DNA of 12,472 nt, taken from the NCBI GenBank assembly GCA_046289975.1, contig JBKBUQ010000085.1, forward strand, positions 1-12,472, read 5' to 3'. Below are positions 6,089 to 12,472 of the stretch, one piece after another. Below the pieces are notes generated by a model. That model ran no database searches, was not told the DNA's origin, and was given only the letters and a program-made list of their open reading frames with translations. This DNA is from UBA2798 sp046289975 (lineage in GTDB: Bacteria > Bacteroidota > Bacteroidia > Flavobacteriales_D > UBA2798). Positions within the stretch are counted from its first letter, which is position 1. Each line of letters begins with the position of its first letter. The position numbers were made by a program, and so were the translations under genes.

Positions 6089-7450
6089 GTGTTCAGCATC
6101 ATCGACATAGAAACTACCGGACTCGATCCCAAACGCGACAGAATAACTGAGATTGCTATTGTGTTACACGACGGATTAACAGTTGTTGAACGATACAGCA
6201 CACTGATTCATCCTGAGCGTTCAATACCGCAAACAATTTCCAGAATTACGGGTATCACTAATGAGATGGTGGCAGAGGCGCCGAAGTTTTATGAGGTGGC
6301 GAAAAAAATACTGGAACTGACCCGCGACAAAATTTTTGTTGCACATAATGTAGAATTTGATTTTCGCTTTATTCAGGAAGAATTCCGCTCTTTGGGATAT
6401 GCCTACAAACGCGATAAACTATGTACTGTACGATTAAGTAAAAAATTAATTCCCGGAAGAAAATCATATGCACTGGGAAGATTGTGCGAGACATTGCAGA
6501 TCCCCCTTCACAATGCGCACCGTGCTTTGGCAGATGCAGACGCAACCGCTTCACTGTTTTCCTATTTGATGCAGTTAAAAAGTGCGCATCCTGTCTATAA
6601 ACTTCAAAATCTTGATGCAATCAATACCGGAAGAACACAAAAGATCCAGCAGTACATTCTAAAAAAACTTCCGGAGAAAACGGGCGTATATCGTTTTCTG
6701 GGTAAAGGCGGAAATATTCTTTACATCGGTAAAAGCACCAATATGCGGCAGCGTGCCATTCAGCATTATCAGTCGAAGGAAAAGAAATCGCGTAAGATGA
6801 TTGGAGAGGTGTACAATGTAGAATTTGAAGAGACGGGCTCTGAACTGATTGCACTGTTGCTCGAATCGGAAGAGATAAAACGTCACCAACCTCCCTATAA
6901 CCGTGCACGTCGTAAAAAGGCATTTGCCTATGCGCTTGAGTCTGTAATTCATGAGAATGGTGTATTACAGTTTCAGATAATTCCAACGGCTGATAGTAAA
7001 GAACCACTCAAAATTTTTCATACATGGATCAGTGCGCGTGCATTTTTGAACGAGTTGATGGACAACGAATATGTGTGTCCTAAATTTTGCGGCGCTTTCG
7101 ACATGGAAGGACCATGCTTTCATTTTCAAATCAGAAAATGCAATGGAATCTGTTGCGGAAAAGAGGATCCTGAAATCTATAATGCACGGATACGGAATCT
7201 GATCGAAACCTGTGCAGGTGATAGATCCGATCAATTGATAAAAGGAGCAGGCAGAAACTCCCATGAATATTCCTATGTACTAATGCTTGGAGGAAAGTAT
7301 GCCGGTTACGGTTACCTGAATGCGGATGTCGCATTCGATTCGCTGCAGGAGTACAGTAAACGGGTGGTTCCCTTCGATTATTTTCCGGATGCTGATGATT
7401 TGATCTGCAGTTTTTTGCGTTCCGGTACAGTGGAAGTTGAAGCGAGTTAG
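6089..7450 (+). CDS. DnaQ-like DEDDh exonuclease fused to UvrC/Cho-type GIY-YIG nuclease
   Basis: 453 residues from a GTG start; an in-frame stop at 6062-6064 excludes an upstream ATG, and MFSIIDIETTG is the normal beginning of this exonuclease family. Residues 1-165 form a DEDDh 3'-5' exonuclease: D6/E8 in DIETTG, H86-N87...D91 in 'AHNVEFDFRFI', and H144...D149 in 'HRALADAD'. Residues about 195-275 form a GIY-YIG domain with 'GVY' at 199-201, 'YIG' at 212-214, catalytic Arg R222, catalytic Glu E259 in 'ALLLESEEIKRHQPPYN', and N271. Further on, 'CFHFQIRKCNGICCG' (343-357) matches the Cys motif shared by UvrC and Cho. UvrC's UVR and RNase H-like C-terminal parts are absent. This fusion is a known bacterial architecture; nucleotide-excision or SOS-type DNA repair is the likely role. 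Catalytic residues look intact. It is monocistronic and convergent with pnuC. Confidence 0.9.
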   Translation: MFSIIDIETTGLDPKRDRITEIAIVLHDGLTVVERYSTLIHPERSIPQTISRITGITNEMVAEAPKFYEVAKKILELTRDKIFVAHNVEFDFRFIQEEFRSLGYAYKRDKLCTVRLSKKLIPGRKSYALGRLCETLQIPLHNAHRALADADATASLFSYLMQLKSAHPVYKLQNLDAINTGRTQKIQQYILKKLPEKTGVYRFLGKGGNILYIGKSTNMRQRAIQHYQSKEKKSRKMIGEVYNVEFEETGSELIALLLESEEIKRHQPPYNRARRKKAFAYALESVIHENGVLQFQIIPTADSKEPLKIFHTWISARAFLNELMDNEYVCPKFCGAFDMEGPCFHFQIRKCNGICCGKEDPEIYNARIRNLIETCAGDRSDQLIKGAGRNSHEYSYVLMLGGKYAGYGYLNADVAFDSLQEYSKRVVPFDYFPDADDLICSFLRSGTVEVEAS

Positions 7451-7480
7451 AAGAAGGAAATAAGTTCCTCCTGACAGAAT

Positions 7481-8128
7481 TTATTTTCCGGCTAATTCTT
7501 CACGGTGTTTTTGCAGCCACTGCATTAATCCGAAAATTGCAAGCAAAGTAAATAGCAGAAACTCCAGCGAAACAAGATGTATACCTTTTTTCCAATAAAC
7601 CCCGGTGCATAGTGCGTCGGTTACAATCCAGATTACCCAACAATCAATTTTTTTTCGTGCCTGTAAAAACGTTGCCTGAATACTTAAAACACCAATCAGT
7701 GTGTCGAGATAGGGGAGGTCGGCGGGTTCATGTAGTACTGAAGGAAAAAGAATGTGCAGATGCTCGATCAGGTATCCTATTCCCAGCGTTGCAACAATGG
7801 TAATCAGAGGAAGACGGAATCGCCATTGTTGACCGATCCATTCATGCTTGAGTTTTTGTTCTCCGCTTTTATTCCAGTTTACCCATCCAATAATGCTCAC
7901 CGAAAAATAGTAGAATTGCAGCAGCATGTCGGAATACAAACGGGCGGTATAAAAAACGAAAAAGAAACAAACCACATTAACTATTCCCACCGGCCAGGTA
8001 AGAATGTTTGATTTTGCAGCCAGATAAACCCCCACTAATCCAGCAATGCTTCCAATGAACTCCAGTCCGCTCACCGGATATCCCATCCACTCAAACCACG
8101 TCGAAAAAAAGACTTCCTGCCATTCCAT
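7481..8128 (-). CDS. pnuC: PnuC-family vitamin transporter
   Basis: 215 residues from the ATG at 8128; a TTG at 8161 would add 11 polar residues. It is an integral inner-membrane protein with about seven hydrophobic segments. Family hallmarks are 'EFIGSIAGLVGVYLAAKSN', 'WPVGIVNVVCFFFVFY', 'RLYSDMLLQFYYFSVSIIGWVNW' (the Y-x-D-x-x-LQ ... GWxxW signature) and near the end 'WVIWIVTDALCTGVYWKKG', all typical of PnuC. PnuC members carry nicotinamide riboside by facilitated diffusion, with trapping by a kinase; close relatives (PnuT and others) take thiamine or other vitamins. No NadR/ribosylnicotinamide kinase, thiamine gene or riboswitch lies nearby, so the substrate is not settled by context. It is convergent with the exonuclease gene, 30 bp apart. 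Confidence 0.9.
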   Translation of the reverse strand: MEWQEVFFSTWFEWMGYPVSGLEFIGSIAGLVGVYLAAKSNILTWPVGIVNVVCFFFVFYTARLYSDMLLQFYYFSVSIIGWVNWNKSGEQKLKHEWIGQQWRFRLPLITIVATLGIGYLIEHLHILFPSVLHEPADLPYLDTLIGVLSIQATFLQARKKIDCWVIWIVTDALCTGVYWKKGIHLVSLEFLLFTLLAIFGLMQWLQKHREELAGK

Positions 8129-8190
8129 GCCCAAAAATAATCTTCCGCGCTTGGTTTCCAAGGGTGTTAAGTGTTTTGTTTGGCCTGAAT

Positions 8191-8222
8191 TTTGCTATTT
8201 GTTATGAAATTCACTAAATTGA
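8191..8222 (+). promoter_or_regulatory. Bacteroidota-type promoter-like element
   Basis: TTTG at 8191-8194 and TAAATTGA at 8215-8222 (one mismatch to TAnnTTTG) are separated by 20 bp, within the usual 19-21 bp. The predicted start would be near 8229, leaving a leader of about 14 nt before the ATG at 8243. The fit supports that ATG over the upstream in-frame codons at 8192 and 8204. Confidence 0.4.
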
Positions 8223-8242
8223 CCCTTCTTAAAACCTCCAAC

Positions 8243-8611
8243 ATGAAAAAACTACTTTCTACCCTCGTCTTTGTACTGATCGCAACATTTGGTTTCAGTC
8301 AGAATCTTACTGCCACCGGTGGTTCCGCTGCTTTAGGTAAGGCAAAAGCTTCAACCGGTGTATTTGAATTTACTGCTACCGGACTTGATATTGCAAGCAT
8401 TAACCAAAATGCAAAAACCTATGCTTCATGGTTTACCGTAGCTGCAAAAGAAGGAAAAGGATCCATCAGCCTGAGCATCACCATGCACAAAAACGAATCA
8501 CAAACTCGTCGTGTAATGCACCGTTATTTTGTAACGCTGAATGTTCAGACAGTTACAGTTGATTCTACAGAAATGAAAGTCGAAGATTTCGTTGAAAAAT
8601 ACCTGATTTGA
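8243..8611 (+). CDS. Small secreted protein of unknown function
   Basis: 122 residues from the ATG at 8243. The N-terminus 'MKKLLSTLVFVLIATFGFSQ' is a clear Sec signal with cleavage expected after FSQ, leaving a mature protein of about 102 residues in the periplasm or outside. In-frame starts at 8192 (TTG) and 8204 (ATG) would prepend about 13-17 residues to the signal and are disfavoured. The mature part is Thr/Ser/Ala-rich, 'ATGGSAALGKAKASTGVFEFTATGLD', then beta-like 'GKGSISLSITMHKNESQTRRVMHRYFVTLNVQTVTVD', ending in helix-like 'VEDFVEKYLI'. It has no cysteines after the signal and no recognised domain. The gene is divergent from pnuC and convergent with hutU, and ends at a strong bidirectional terminator. 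Confidence 0.82.
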   Translation: MKKLLSTLVFVLIATFGFSQNLTATGGSAALGKAKASTGVFEFTATGLDIASINQNAKTYASWFTVAAKEGKGSISLSITMHKNESQTRRVMHRYFVTLNVQTVTVDSTEMKVEDFVEKYLI

Positions 8612-8630
8612 TTCTGTATTTCCACAATAC

Positions 8631-8662
8631 AAAAAGAGCCTCCATGGAGGCTCTTTTTTTTT
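8631..8662. terminator. Bidirectional Rho-independent terminator
   Basis: The perfect stem GAGCCTCC / GGAGGCTC (8636-8643 and 8646-8653, loop AT, CCATGG at its tip) is flanked by A5 on the left and T9 on the right, so it can terminate transcripts from both sides. It lies between the convergent secreted-protein gene (ends 8611) and hutU (ends 8694). Confidence 0.93.
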
Positions 8663-8693
8663 GATTTATAGAGATAAAAAGGATGAATGGCGA

Positions 8694-10733
8694 TTAGACG
8701 AGTCCTTCCAGATTTTTATAGTCAACCAGATTGGGCAGGGTTACTTTTAATTGTTTGCTTCGTTTCATTTCACGCTGTATCGCAAACATCGCTTCCTTAT
8801 TTCTTGCCCATGCTCTGCGTGCAATTCCGTTGTTAACATCCCAAAACAACATGCTTTTTAATCTGCGATCGGCATCTTTGCTTCCGTCGAGTACCATTCC
8901 GAATCCTCCATTAATAACTTCTCCCCATCCAACGCCGCCACCATTGTGCAGCGATATCCATGTGGCTCCACGAAATCCGTCGCCCACAAAATTGTGAACC
9001 GCCATATCGGCAGTGAATCGCGATCCATCGTAAATATTCGATGTCTCCCTATAAGGAGAATCCGTTCCGGAAACATCGTGATGGTCGCGTCCCAATACTA
9101 TTGGTGATTTTATCTTTTTTGTTTTAATGGCTTTGTTGAATGCCTCAGCAATTTTTATTCTTCCTTCCGAATCGGCATAAAGAATCCTTGCCTGTGATCC
9201 AACAACCAATTTGTTCCTCTGGGCTTCTTCTATCCAGCGGATATTGTCCTGCATTTGTTGTTTGATCTCTTTAGGTGCAGTTGCAGCAATTTTTCGCATC
9301 ACATCCAACGCAATTTTATCTGTTGTTTCAAGGTCTTTGGGGTCTGCCGATGTGCAAACCCAACGGAATGGACCGAACCCGTAGTCAAAACACATCGGAC
9401 CTAAAATATCCTGCACGTACGATGGATAACGGAACTCGCGATCTGTTCCTTTTACATCTCCTCCTGCGCGTGAAGCCTCAAGCAGGAATGCATTTCCGTA
9501 ATCGAAAAAGTACATTCCCTGTGCGCTTAGTTTGTTGATGGCTGCGGCATGGCGGCGTAAAGTTTTCTGCACTTCTTCCTTGAATTTTTCAGGCTCCTCC
9601 GCCATCATGCGGTTCGATTCTTCATACGAAATTCCTGCAGGATAATATCCTCCTGCCCAGGGATTATGCAATGAAGTCTGATCTGATCCTAAATCAACGT
9701 TGATGTTTCGCTGCGCCAATCGCTCCCATAAATCAACTATGTTCCCGTCATAGGCAATGGATAATGCCATTTTTTTACTGCGCGCTTCTTCAGCACGATC
9801 AATAGCTTGGTCCACATCCGCATATACTTCATCCACCCAGCCTTGTTCATACCTTTTGTAGGTTGCTTTTGGATTGACTTCTGCCGTTATACTCACTACG
9901 CCTGCAATAGTAGCTGCTTTGGGTTGAGCGCCACTCATCCCGCCTAATCCTGCGGTAACAAACAGCATTCCCTTGTAATCTTTTCCCTTCGATTTCATTC
10001 GGGCGGCATTCATTACTGTAATGGTTGTACCGTGAACGATTCCCTGCGGACCTATATACATGAAGGAACCTGCTGTCATTTGACCGTATTGGGTTACACC
10101 AAGCGCATTGAATCGCTCCCAGTCGTCGGGCTTGCTGTAATTCGGAATCATCATTCCATTGGTAACAACAACACGGGGAGCATCTTTGTGAGAAGGAAAC
10201 AATCCCATCGGGTGACCACTATACAATACCAATGTTTGTTCTTCTGTCATGGTTGCCAGGTATTGCATGGTGAGCAGGTATTGCGCCCAGTTTTGAAATA
10301 CAGCACCGTTACCGCCATAGGTAATCAGCTCATGAGGGTGTTGCGCAACTGCATGATCGAGGTTGTTGCTCAGCATATGCATGATTGCAGCAGCCTGTTT
10401 CGTTTTTGCGGGATAGTGCTGAATGGGTCGCGCATAAATTTCGTAATCCGGACGAAAACGATGCATATAAATACGTCCGTATGATTTTAATTCTTCTGCA
10501 AATTCTTTTGCTAATACAGCATGATGTTTTTTCGGAAAATACCGGAGTGCATTTCGCAGCGCCAGCTTTTTTTCTTCTGCGGATAATATTTCCTTGCGCT
10601 TGGGTGCATGATTGATCTCGGGATCCCATGTTTTTGCTTTTGGTAAGCGATCCGGAATTCCCTGTAAAACAAGTTTTTTAAAATCTGCTGTACTCAGAAT
10701 GCTTTTCTTAACCGTTTTTGGTGCTGTTGCCAT
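8694..10733 (-). CDS. hutU: Urocanate hydratase (long Bacteroidota form)
   Basis: 679 residues from the ATG at 10733; a TTG at 10754 would fall within the probable promoter. The enzyme (EC 4.2.1.49) hydrates urocanate to imidazolonepropionate, step two of histidine degradation, using tightly bound NAD+ in the cytoplasm. Diagnostic segments are 'ITYGGNGAVFQNWAQY' at about 137-152, 'LYSGHPMGLFPS', Gly-rich 'VTAGLGGMSGAQP' at about 260-272, 'CFDYGFGPFRWV' at about 449 (its Cys aligns with the active-site Cys of the Pseudomonas putida enzyme), 'SPIVLGRDHHDVSG' and 'GATWISLHNGGGVGWG' near 590-605. It is about 120 residues longer than the classic ~557-residue form, the extra mainly at the N-terminus and in insertions, as in other Bacteroidota. 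No other hut gene (hutH, hutI, hutG/ftcD) lies in the window, so the pathway is dispersed or further away. It is divergent from the Crp/Fnr gene. Confidence 0.97.
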   Translation of the reverse strand: MATAPKTVKKSILSTADFKKLVLQGIPDRLPKAKTWDPEINHAPKRKEILSAEEKKLALRNALRYFPKKHHAVLAKEFAEELKSYGRIYMHRFRPDYEIYARPIQHYPAKTKQAAAIMHMLSNNLDHAVAQHPHELITYGGNGAVFQNWAQYLLTMQYLATMTEEQTLVLYSGHPMGLFPSHKDAPRVVVTNGMMIPNYSKPDDWERFNALGVTQYGQMTAGSFMYIGPQGIVHGTTITVMNAARMKSKGKDYKGMLFVTAGLGGMSGAQPKAATIAGVVSITAEVNPKATYKRYEQGWVDEVYADVDQAIDRAEEARSKKMALSIAYDGNIVDLWERLAQRNINVDLGSDQTSLHNPWAGGYYPAGISYEESNRMMAEEPEKFKEEVQKTLRRHAAAINKLSAQGMYFFDYGNAFLLEASRAGGDVKGTDREFRYPSYVQDILGPMCFDYGFGPFRWVCTSADPKDLETTDKIALDVMRKIAATAPKEIKQQMQDNIRWIEEAQRNKLVVGSQARILYADSEGRIKIAEAFNKAIKTKKIKSPIVLGRDHHDVSGTDSPYRETSNIYDGSRFTADMAVHNFVGDGFRGATWISLHNGGGVGWGEVINGGFGMVLDGSKDADRRLKSMLFWDVNNGIARRAWARNKEAMFAIQREMKRSKQLKVTLPNLVDYKNLEGLV

Positions 10734-10751
10734 AATCAATTTGATAGGCTG

Positions 10752-10759
10752 CAAAACTA
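10752..10759 (-). promoter_or_regulatory. -7-like element of hutU
   Basis: On the minus strand TAGTTTTG matches TAnnTTTG exactly and lies 18 bp before the hutU ATG at 10733. No clear TTTG lies 19-21 bp further upstream, so the promoter may need an activator or the match may be incomplete. It argues against the TTG at 10754 as the start. Confidence 0.4.
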
Positions 10760-10838
10760 CAAAGAGTTTAGTTCCTGTTTGAGGAAATCTGAGGAATCAT
10801 GAAATATGAAATAAGGATTTTCGTCCTATATTGGCAGT

Positions 10839-11438
10839 ATGGATCCCATTAACGCATTAAAGGCTTATTATCAGCAGCTCAATCCGTTCATGACGGAAGA
10901 GGATTGGCATTTTTTTCAGTCAGTGCAACGTGTTCGTCGTGTTAAGAAGGGTGAAATGATCATTAAACCCGGTGAAGTCTGCAATCATGTTTCTTTTGTA
11001 GCTGAAGGATTGGTGCGCTATTTTTATTTTAACGAAGGCAAAGAAATCACTGCCGATTTTTGTCCGGAGAATTGCTATACTTCAGAATACTGTTCCTTCC
11101 TTACCCGTAGACCTACAATGGATTATCTGGAGGCACTGGAAGATTCTGTTTTGGTGGAGATGGATTATGAAGGAATGCAGTCCCTTTACAGCCGTGGCGC
11201 ATTGTTCGAACGGATGGGGCGTCTGATAGCAGAAGGACTTTTTATTTCCCTCTCCACACGGAATTCCACCTTAATGACAAAATCACCGGAAGACCGGTAC
11301 AATGAATTTTTCGAATCTCACCCGCAAATGTTTCAGCGGGTACCATTATATATGATCGCTTCCTATCTGGGTATTACTCCCGAAACGCTGAGCAGAATAA
11401 GAAAACGCCTAACCGAAAAGGCAAAGCAGAATTCCTGA
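10839..11438 (+). CDS. Crp/Fnr-family transcriptional regulator
   Basis: 199 residues from the ATG at 10839. Residues about 15-120 form a cyclic-nucleotide-binding-type beta-roll: 'VKKGEMIIKPGEVCNHVSFVAEGLVRYFYF' (36-64) has the Gly-spaced pattern of the fold. The usual cAMP-binding 'GE(L)-x6-R(S/T)xA' is not visible, so the ligand is unknown. A long dimerisation helix follows (about 121-145). The helix-turn-helix is at about 168-190, 'VPLYMIASYLGITPETLSRIRKR'; its recognition helix reads E182-T-L-S185-R186, the E-x-x-S-R pattern with which FNR contacts TTGAT half-sites. Cys at 48, 75, 79 and 85 are not in the FNR N-terminal cluster arrangement, so oxygen sensing by a [4Fe-4S] cluster is not supported. 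A perfect FNR-type box lies just after the gene, ahead of a TonB-receptor gene, the probable target. Confidence 0.93.
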   Translation: MDPINALKAYYQQLNPFMTEEDWHFFQSVQRVRRVKKGEMIIKPGEVCNHVSFVAEGLVRYFYFNEGKEITADFCPENCYTSEYCSFLTRRPTMDYLEALEDSVLVEMDYEGMQSLYSRGALFERMGRLIAEGLFISLSTRNSTLMTKSPEDRYNEFFESHPQMFQRVPLYMIASYLGITPETLSRIRKRLTEKAKQNS

Positions 11439-11455
11439 AGACGGTTCAAATGGCA

Positions 11456-11475
11456 TTCTTGATTCAGATCAAGAA
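11456..11475. promoter_or_regulatory. Perfect FNR/Crp-type box, distal site
   Basis: TTCTTGAT-TCAG-ATCAAGAA is a perfect 8-bp inverted repeat containing TTGAT-N4-ATCAA, the exact FNR-type consensus. It lies 18 bp after the Crp/Fnr gene stop and about 85 bp upstream of the receptor ATG. It has no T-run after it, so a simple terminator is less likely. Confidence 0.6.
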
Positions 11476-11493
11476 AAACTGCAATTACCTTTC

Positions 11494-11513
11494 TTCTTGA
11501 TTTGAGTCAAGAT
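11494..11513. promoter_or_regulatory. Near-perfect FNR/Crp-type box, proximal site
   Basis: TTCTTGAT-TTGA-GTCAAGAT matches TTGAT-N4-ATCAA at nine of ten positions. Its centre is 38 bp downstream of the distal box centre. A -7-like GATGTTTG (one mismatch to TAnnTTTG) at 11534-11541 would put transcription start near 11546, so this box would centre at roughly -42, the class II activator position. That spacing is inferred. Confidence 0.55.
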
Positions 11514-11559
11514 GTTATGTTGCAAATTGAAACGATGTTTGCTTCAGAAATCAATGCAT

Positions 11560-12354
11560 ATGAAAAACACTTTACTTTTTGTACTTGCTCTTTTTTGGAT
11601 AAGTACGCTGCAAGCACAGCAAACTATACGAGGTCAGGTAATTGATGAGGCGTCAAAAGCTCCCTTGCCCGGAGTAAACATTGTGTTAATGGGTACCGAC
11701 CCTCCTGTGGGAACTTCTACTGATGGAAATGGTTTTTTTAAGTTGCAAAATGTTCCCTTGGGACGACAATCTCTAAAATTCAGTTTTATTGGTTATGAAG
11801 ATCGCACATTAACCGATCTTATTGTTACTGCAGGAAAGGAAGTGGTGTTAACTGTTTCCATGACTGAATCGGTTGAAATGCTGGAAACAGTTGATGTGGT
11901 TTACGATCGTTCGGCGGATAAGGATCAGTCGGTAAACGATATGACAATTGTAGGAGCACGCTCCTTTAATTTGGAGGAAACCAGAAAATATGCAGGTTCA
12001 TTGGGTGATCCTTCCCGAATGGCTGCAAATTTTGCAGGAGTGGTTGCAGGAAATGATTCTCGCAATGACATTGTAGTGCGCGGAAATTCTCCTTCAGGTA
12101 TGTTATGGCAAATGGAAGGACTGAACATTCCCAACCCCAACCATTTCGGTGCATTAAATTCTACCGGTGGACCGGTTAGCATGATCAATAATAACAACCT
12201 GGATAAATCCGATTTTTTGACATCTGCATTTCCTGCACAATACGGCAATGCACTGGCCGGAGTTTTTGATCTTCATTTGAGAAAAGGGAATACTGAGAAA
12301 CACGAATTTCTTGGTCAGATTGGTTTTAATGGATTTGAATTTGGAAATTTTTGA
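11560..12354 (+). pseudogene. TonB-dependent outer-membrane receptor, truncated after the plug domain
   Basis: 264 residues from the ATG at 11560 (in-frame codons upstream at 11512 and 11554 precede the signal). The signal peptide is 'MKNTLLFVLALFWISTLQAQ'. Residues about 21-105 are a carboxypeptidase-regulatory-like beta sandwich: 'TIRGQVIDEASKAPLPGVNI', 'GTSTDGNGFFKLQNVPLG', 'FIGYEDRTL'. Residues about 125-250 are the TonB plug: 'VNDMTIVGARSFNLEETRKY', 'DIVVRGNSPSGMLWQMEGLN', 'FPAQYGNALAGVFDLHLRKG'. Whole receptors of this type have some 700-900 residues with a 22-strand barrel; here the frame stops right after 'GQIGFNGFEFGNF', where the barrel should begin. So the gene is frameshifted, deleted, or joined to unrelated sequence. 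The conserved 5' part suggests the break is recent or technical. Tandem FNR-type boxes precede it. Confidence 0.85.
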
Positions 12355-12472
12355 ATTGGTAAACGAATCTTTAGGCATTACTATTCAAACAGATAAAACA
12401 ACTGAATTTTTCCATGATGTTCCAAATTTTAAAGATTTCAGGCATTTAGTAAACGGAAAAAAAGATACAACT
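12329..12472 (+). CDS. Open frame of unknown identity overlapping receptor end, 3' partial
   Basis: A second frame begins with an ATG at 12329, overlaps the last 26 bp of the receptor frame and stays open to the window end (48 codons). It reads 'MDLNLEIFELVNESLG', then 'ITIQTDKTTEFFHDVPNF', 'KDFRHLVNGKKDTT'. It is the only open frame after 12354. The sequence has become clearly more AT-rich (roughly 30% GC by eye after 12360). It could be a new gene overlapping a broken one, a frame continuing after a frameshift or deletion in the receptor, or foreign sequence joined at this point. The translation does not show the expected 'GAEGPF...NYRYS' start of the receptor barrel, which argues against a simple frameshift. 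No family is recognised. Confidence 0.35.
   Translation, partial: MDLNLEIFELVNESLGITIQTDKTTEFFHDVPNFKDFRHLVNGKKDTT

Noticed and set aside
7454..7470. Short inverted repeat AGGAA-ATAAG-TTCCT between convergent exonuclease and pnuC genes
   Set aside because: The stem is only 5 bp, AT-rich at the base, and has no following T-run in either direction, so it does not qualify as a terminator.
8132..8139. Minus-strand TATTTTTG resembling a -7 promoter element for pnuC
   Set aside because: It is only 3 bp from the preferred ATG at 8128, so transcription would start inside the gene. It is probably a chance match.
10032..10484. Plus-strand 150-codon open frame inside hutU
   Set aside because: The opposite strand is the highly conserved urocanate hydratase coding sequence; the plus-strand translation has no recognisable family or start context.
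11456..11513. Hairpins after the Crp/Fnr gene considered as transcription terminators
   Set aside because: Neither inverted repeat is GC-rich or followed by a T-run, while both fit the FNR-type operator consensus; the operator reading is preferred.

Overview
The window reads as a piece of a Bacteroidota chromosome of moderate GC content. Supporting signs are lipoproteins and exported proteins with short '...FSQ', '...FGQ' or '...LQAQ' signal ends, a carboxypeptidase-regulatory/TonB-plug receptor, a long-form urocanate hydratase, the C-terminal module typical of Bacteroidota tail-fiber-like surface proteins, A-rich start contexts instead of strong Shine-Dalgarno sites, and promoter-like TTTG / TAnnTTTG elements. 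I see no rRNA, tRNA, CRISPR array, insertion sequence or phage gene cluster.

Layout. Positions 1-2621 hold a surface-protein island: the 3' part of a tail-fiber-like protein, two related small lipoproteins, and between them a short exported ORF that may be a gene remnant. Positions 2622-3775 hold two tiny unknown ORFs, a lipoprotein, and a 13-unit heptamer repeat that supplies the lipoprotein's stop codon. Positions 3835-5911 hold two unknown minus-strand genes flanking a small plus-strand protein with three AT-hooks, which has its own promoter-like element and terminator. Positions 5912-8161 hold a divergent intergenic region with inverted repeats, a DnaQ-type exonuclease fused to a UvrC/Cho-type GIY-YIG nuclease, and a convergent PnuC-type vitamin transporter. 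Positions 8243-10733 hold a small secreted protein and a convergent urocanate hydratase sharing a bidirectional terminator. Positions 10839-12472 hold a Crp/Fnr-family regulator followed by a TonB-dependent receptor gene that stops at about a third of the usual length.

How genes may work together. The strongest regulatory inference is at the right end. The Crp/Fnr regulator carries the E-x-x-S-R recognition-helix signature known from FNR, and the gap between it and the receptor gene holds one perfect and one near-perfect FNR-type box (TTGAT-N4-ATCAA). A second regulatory signal is a 19-bp inverted repeat, AACGCA-N7-TGCGTT, found twice exactly and once imperfectly, upstream of two small ORFs and upstream of the exonuclease/GIY-YIG gene. 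Most other genes look like ordinary, mostly monocistronic chromosomal genes. I found no clear new multi-gene system; the candidates worth following are these two operator families, the heptamer array, and the broken receptor with an overlapping reading frame at the window edge.
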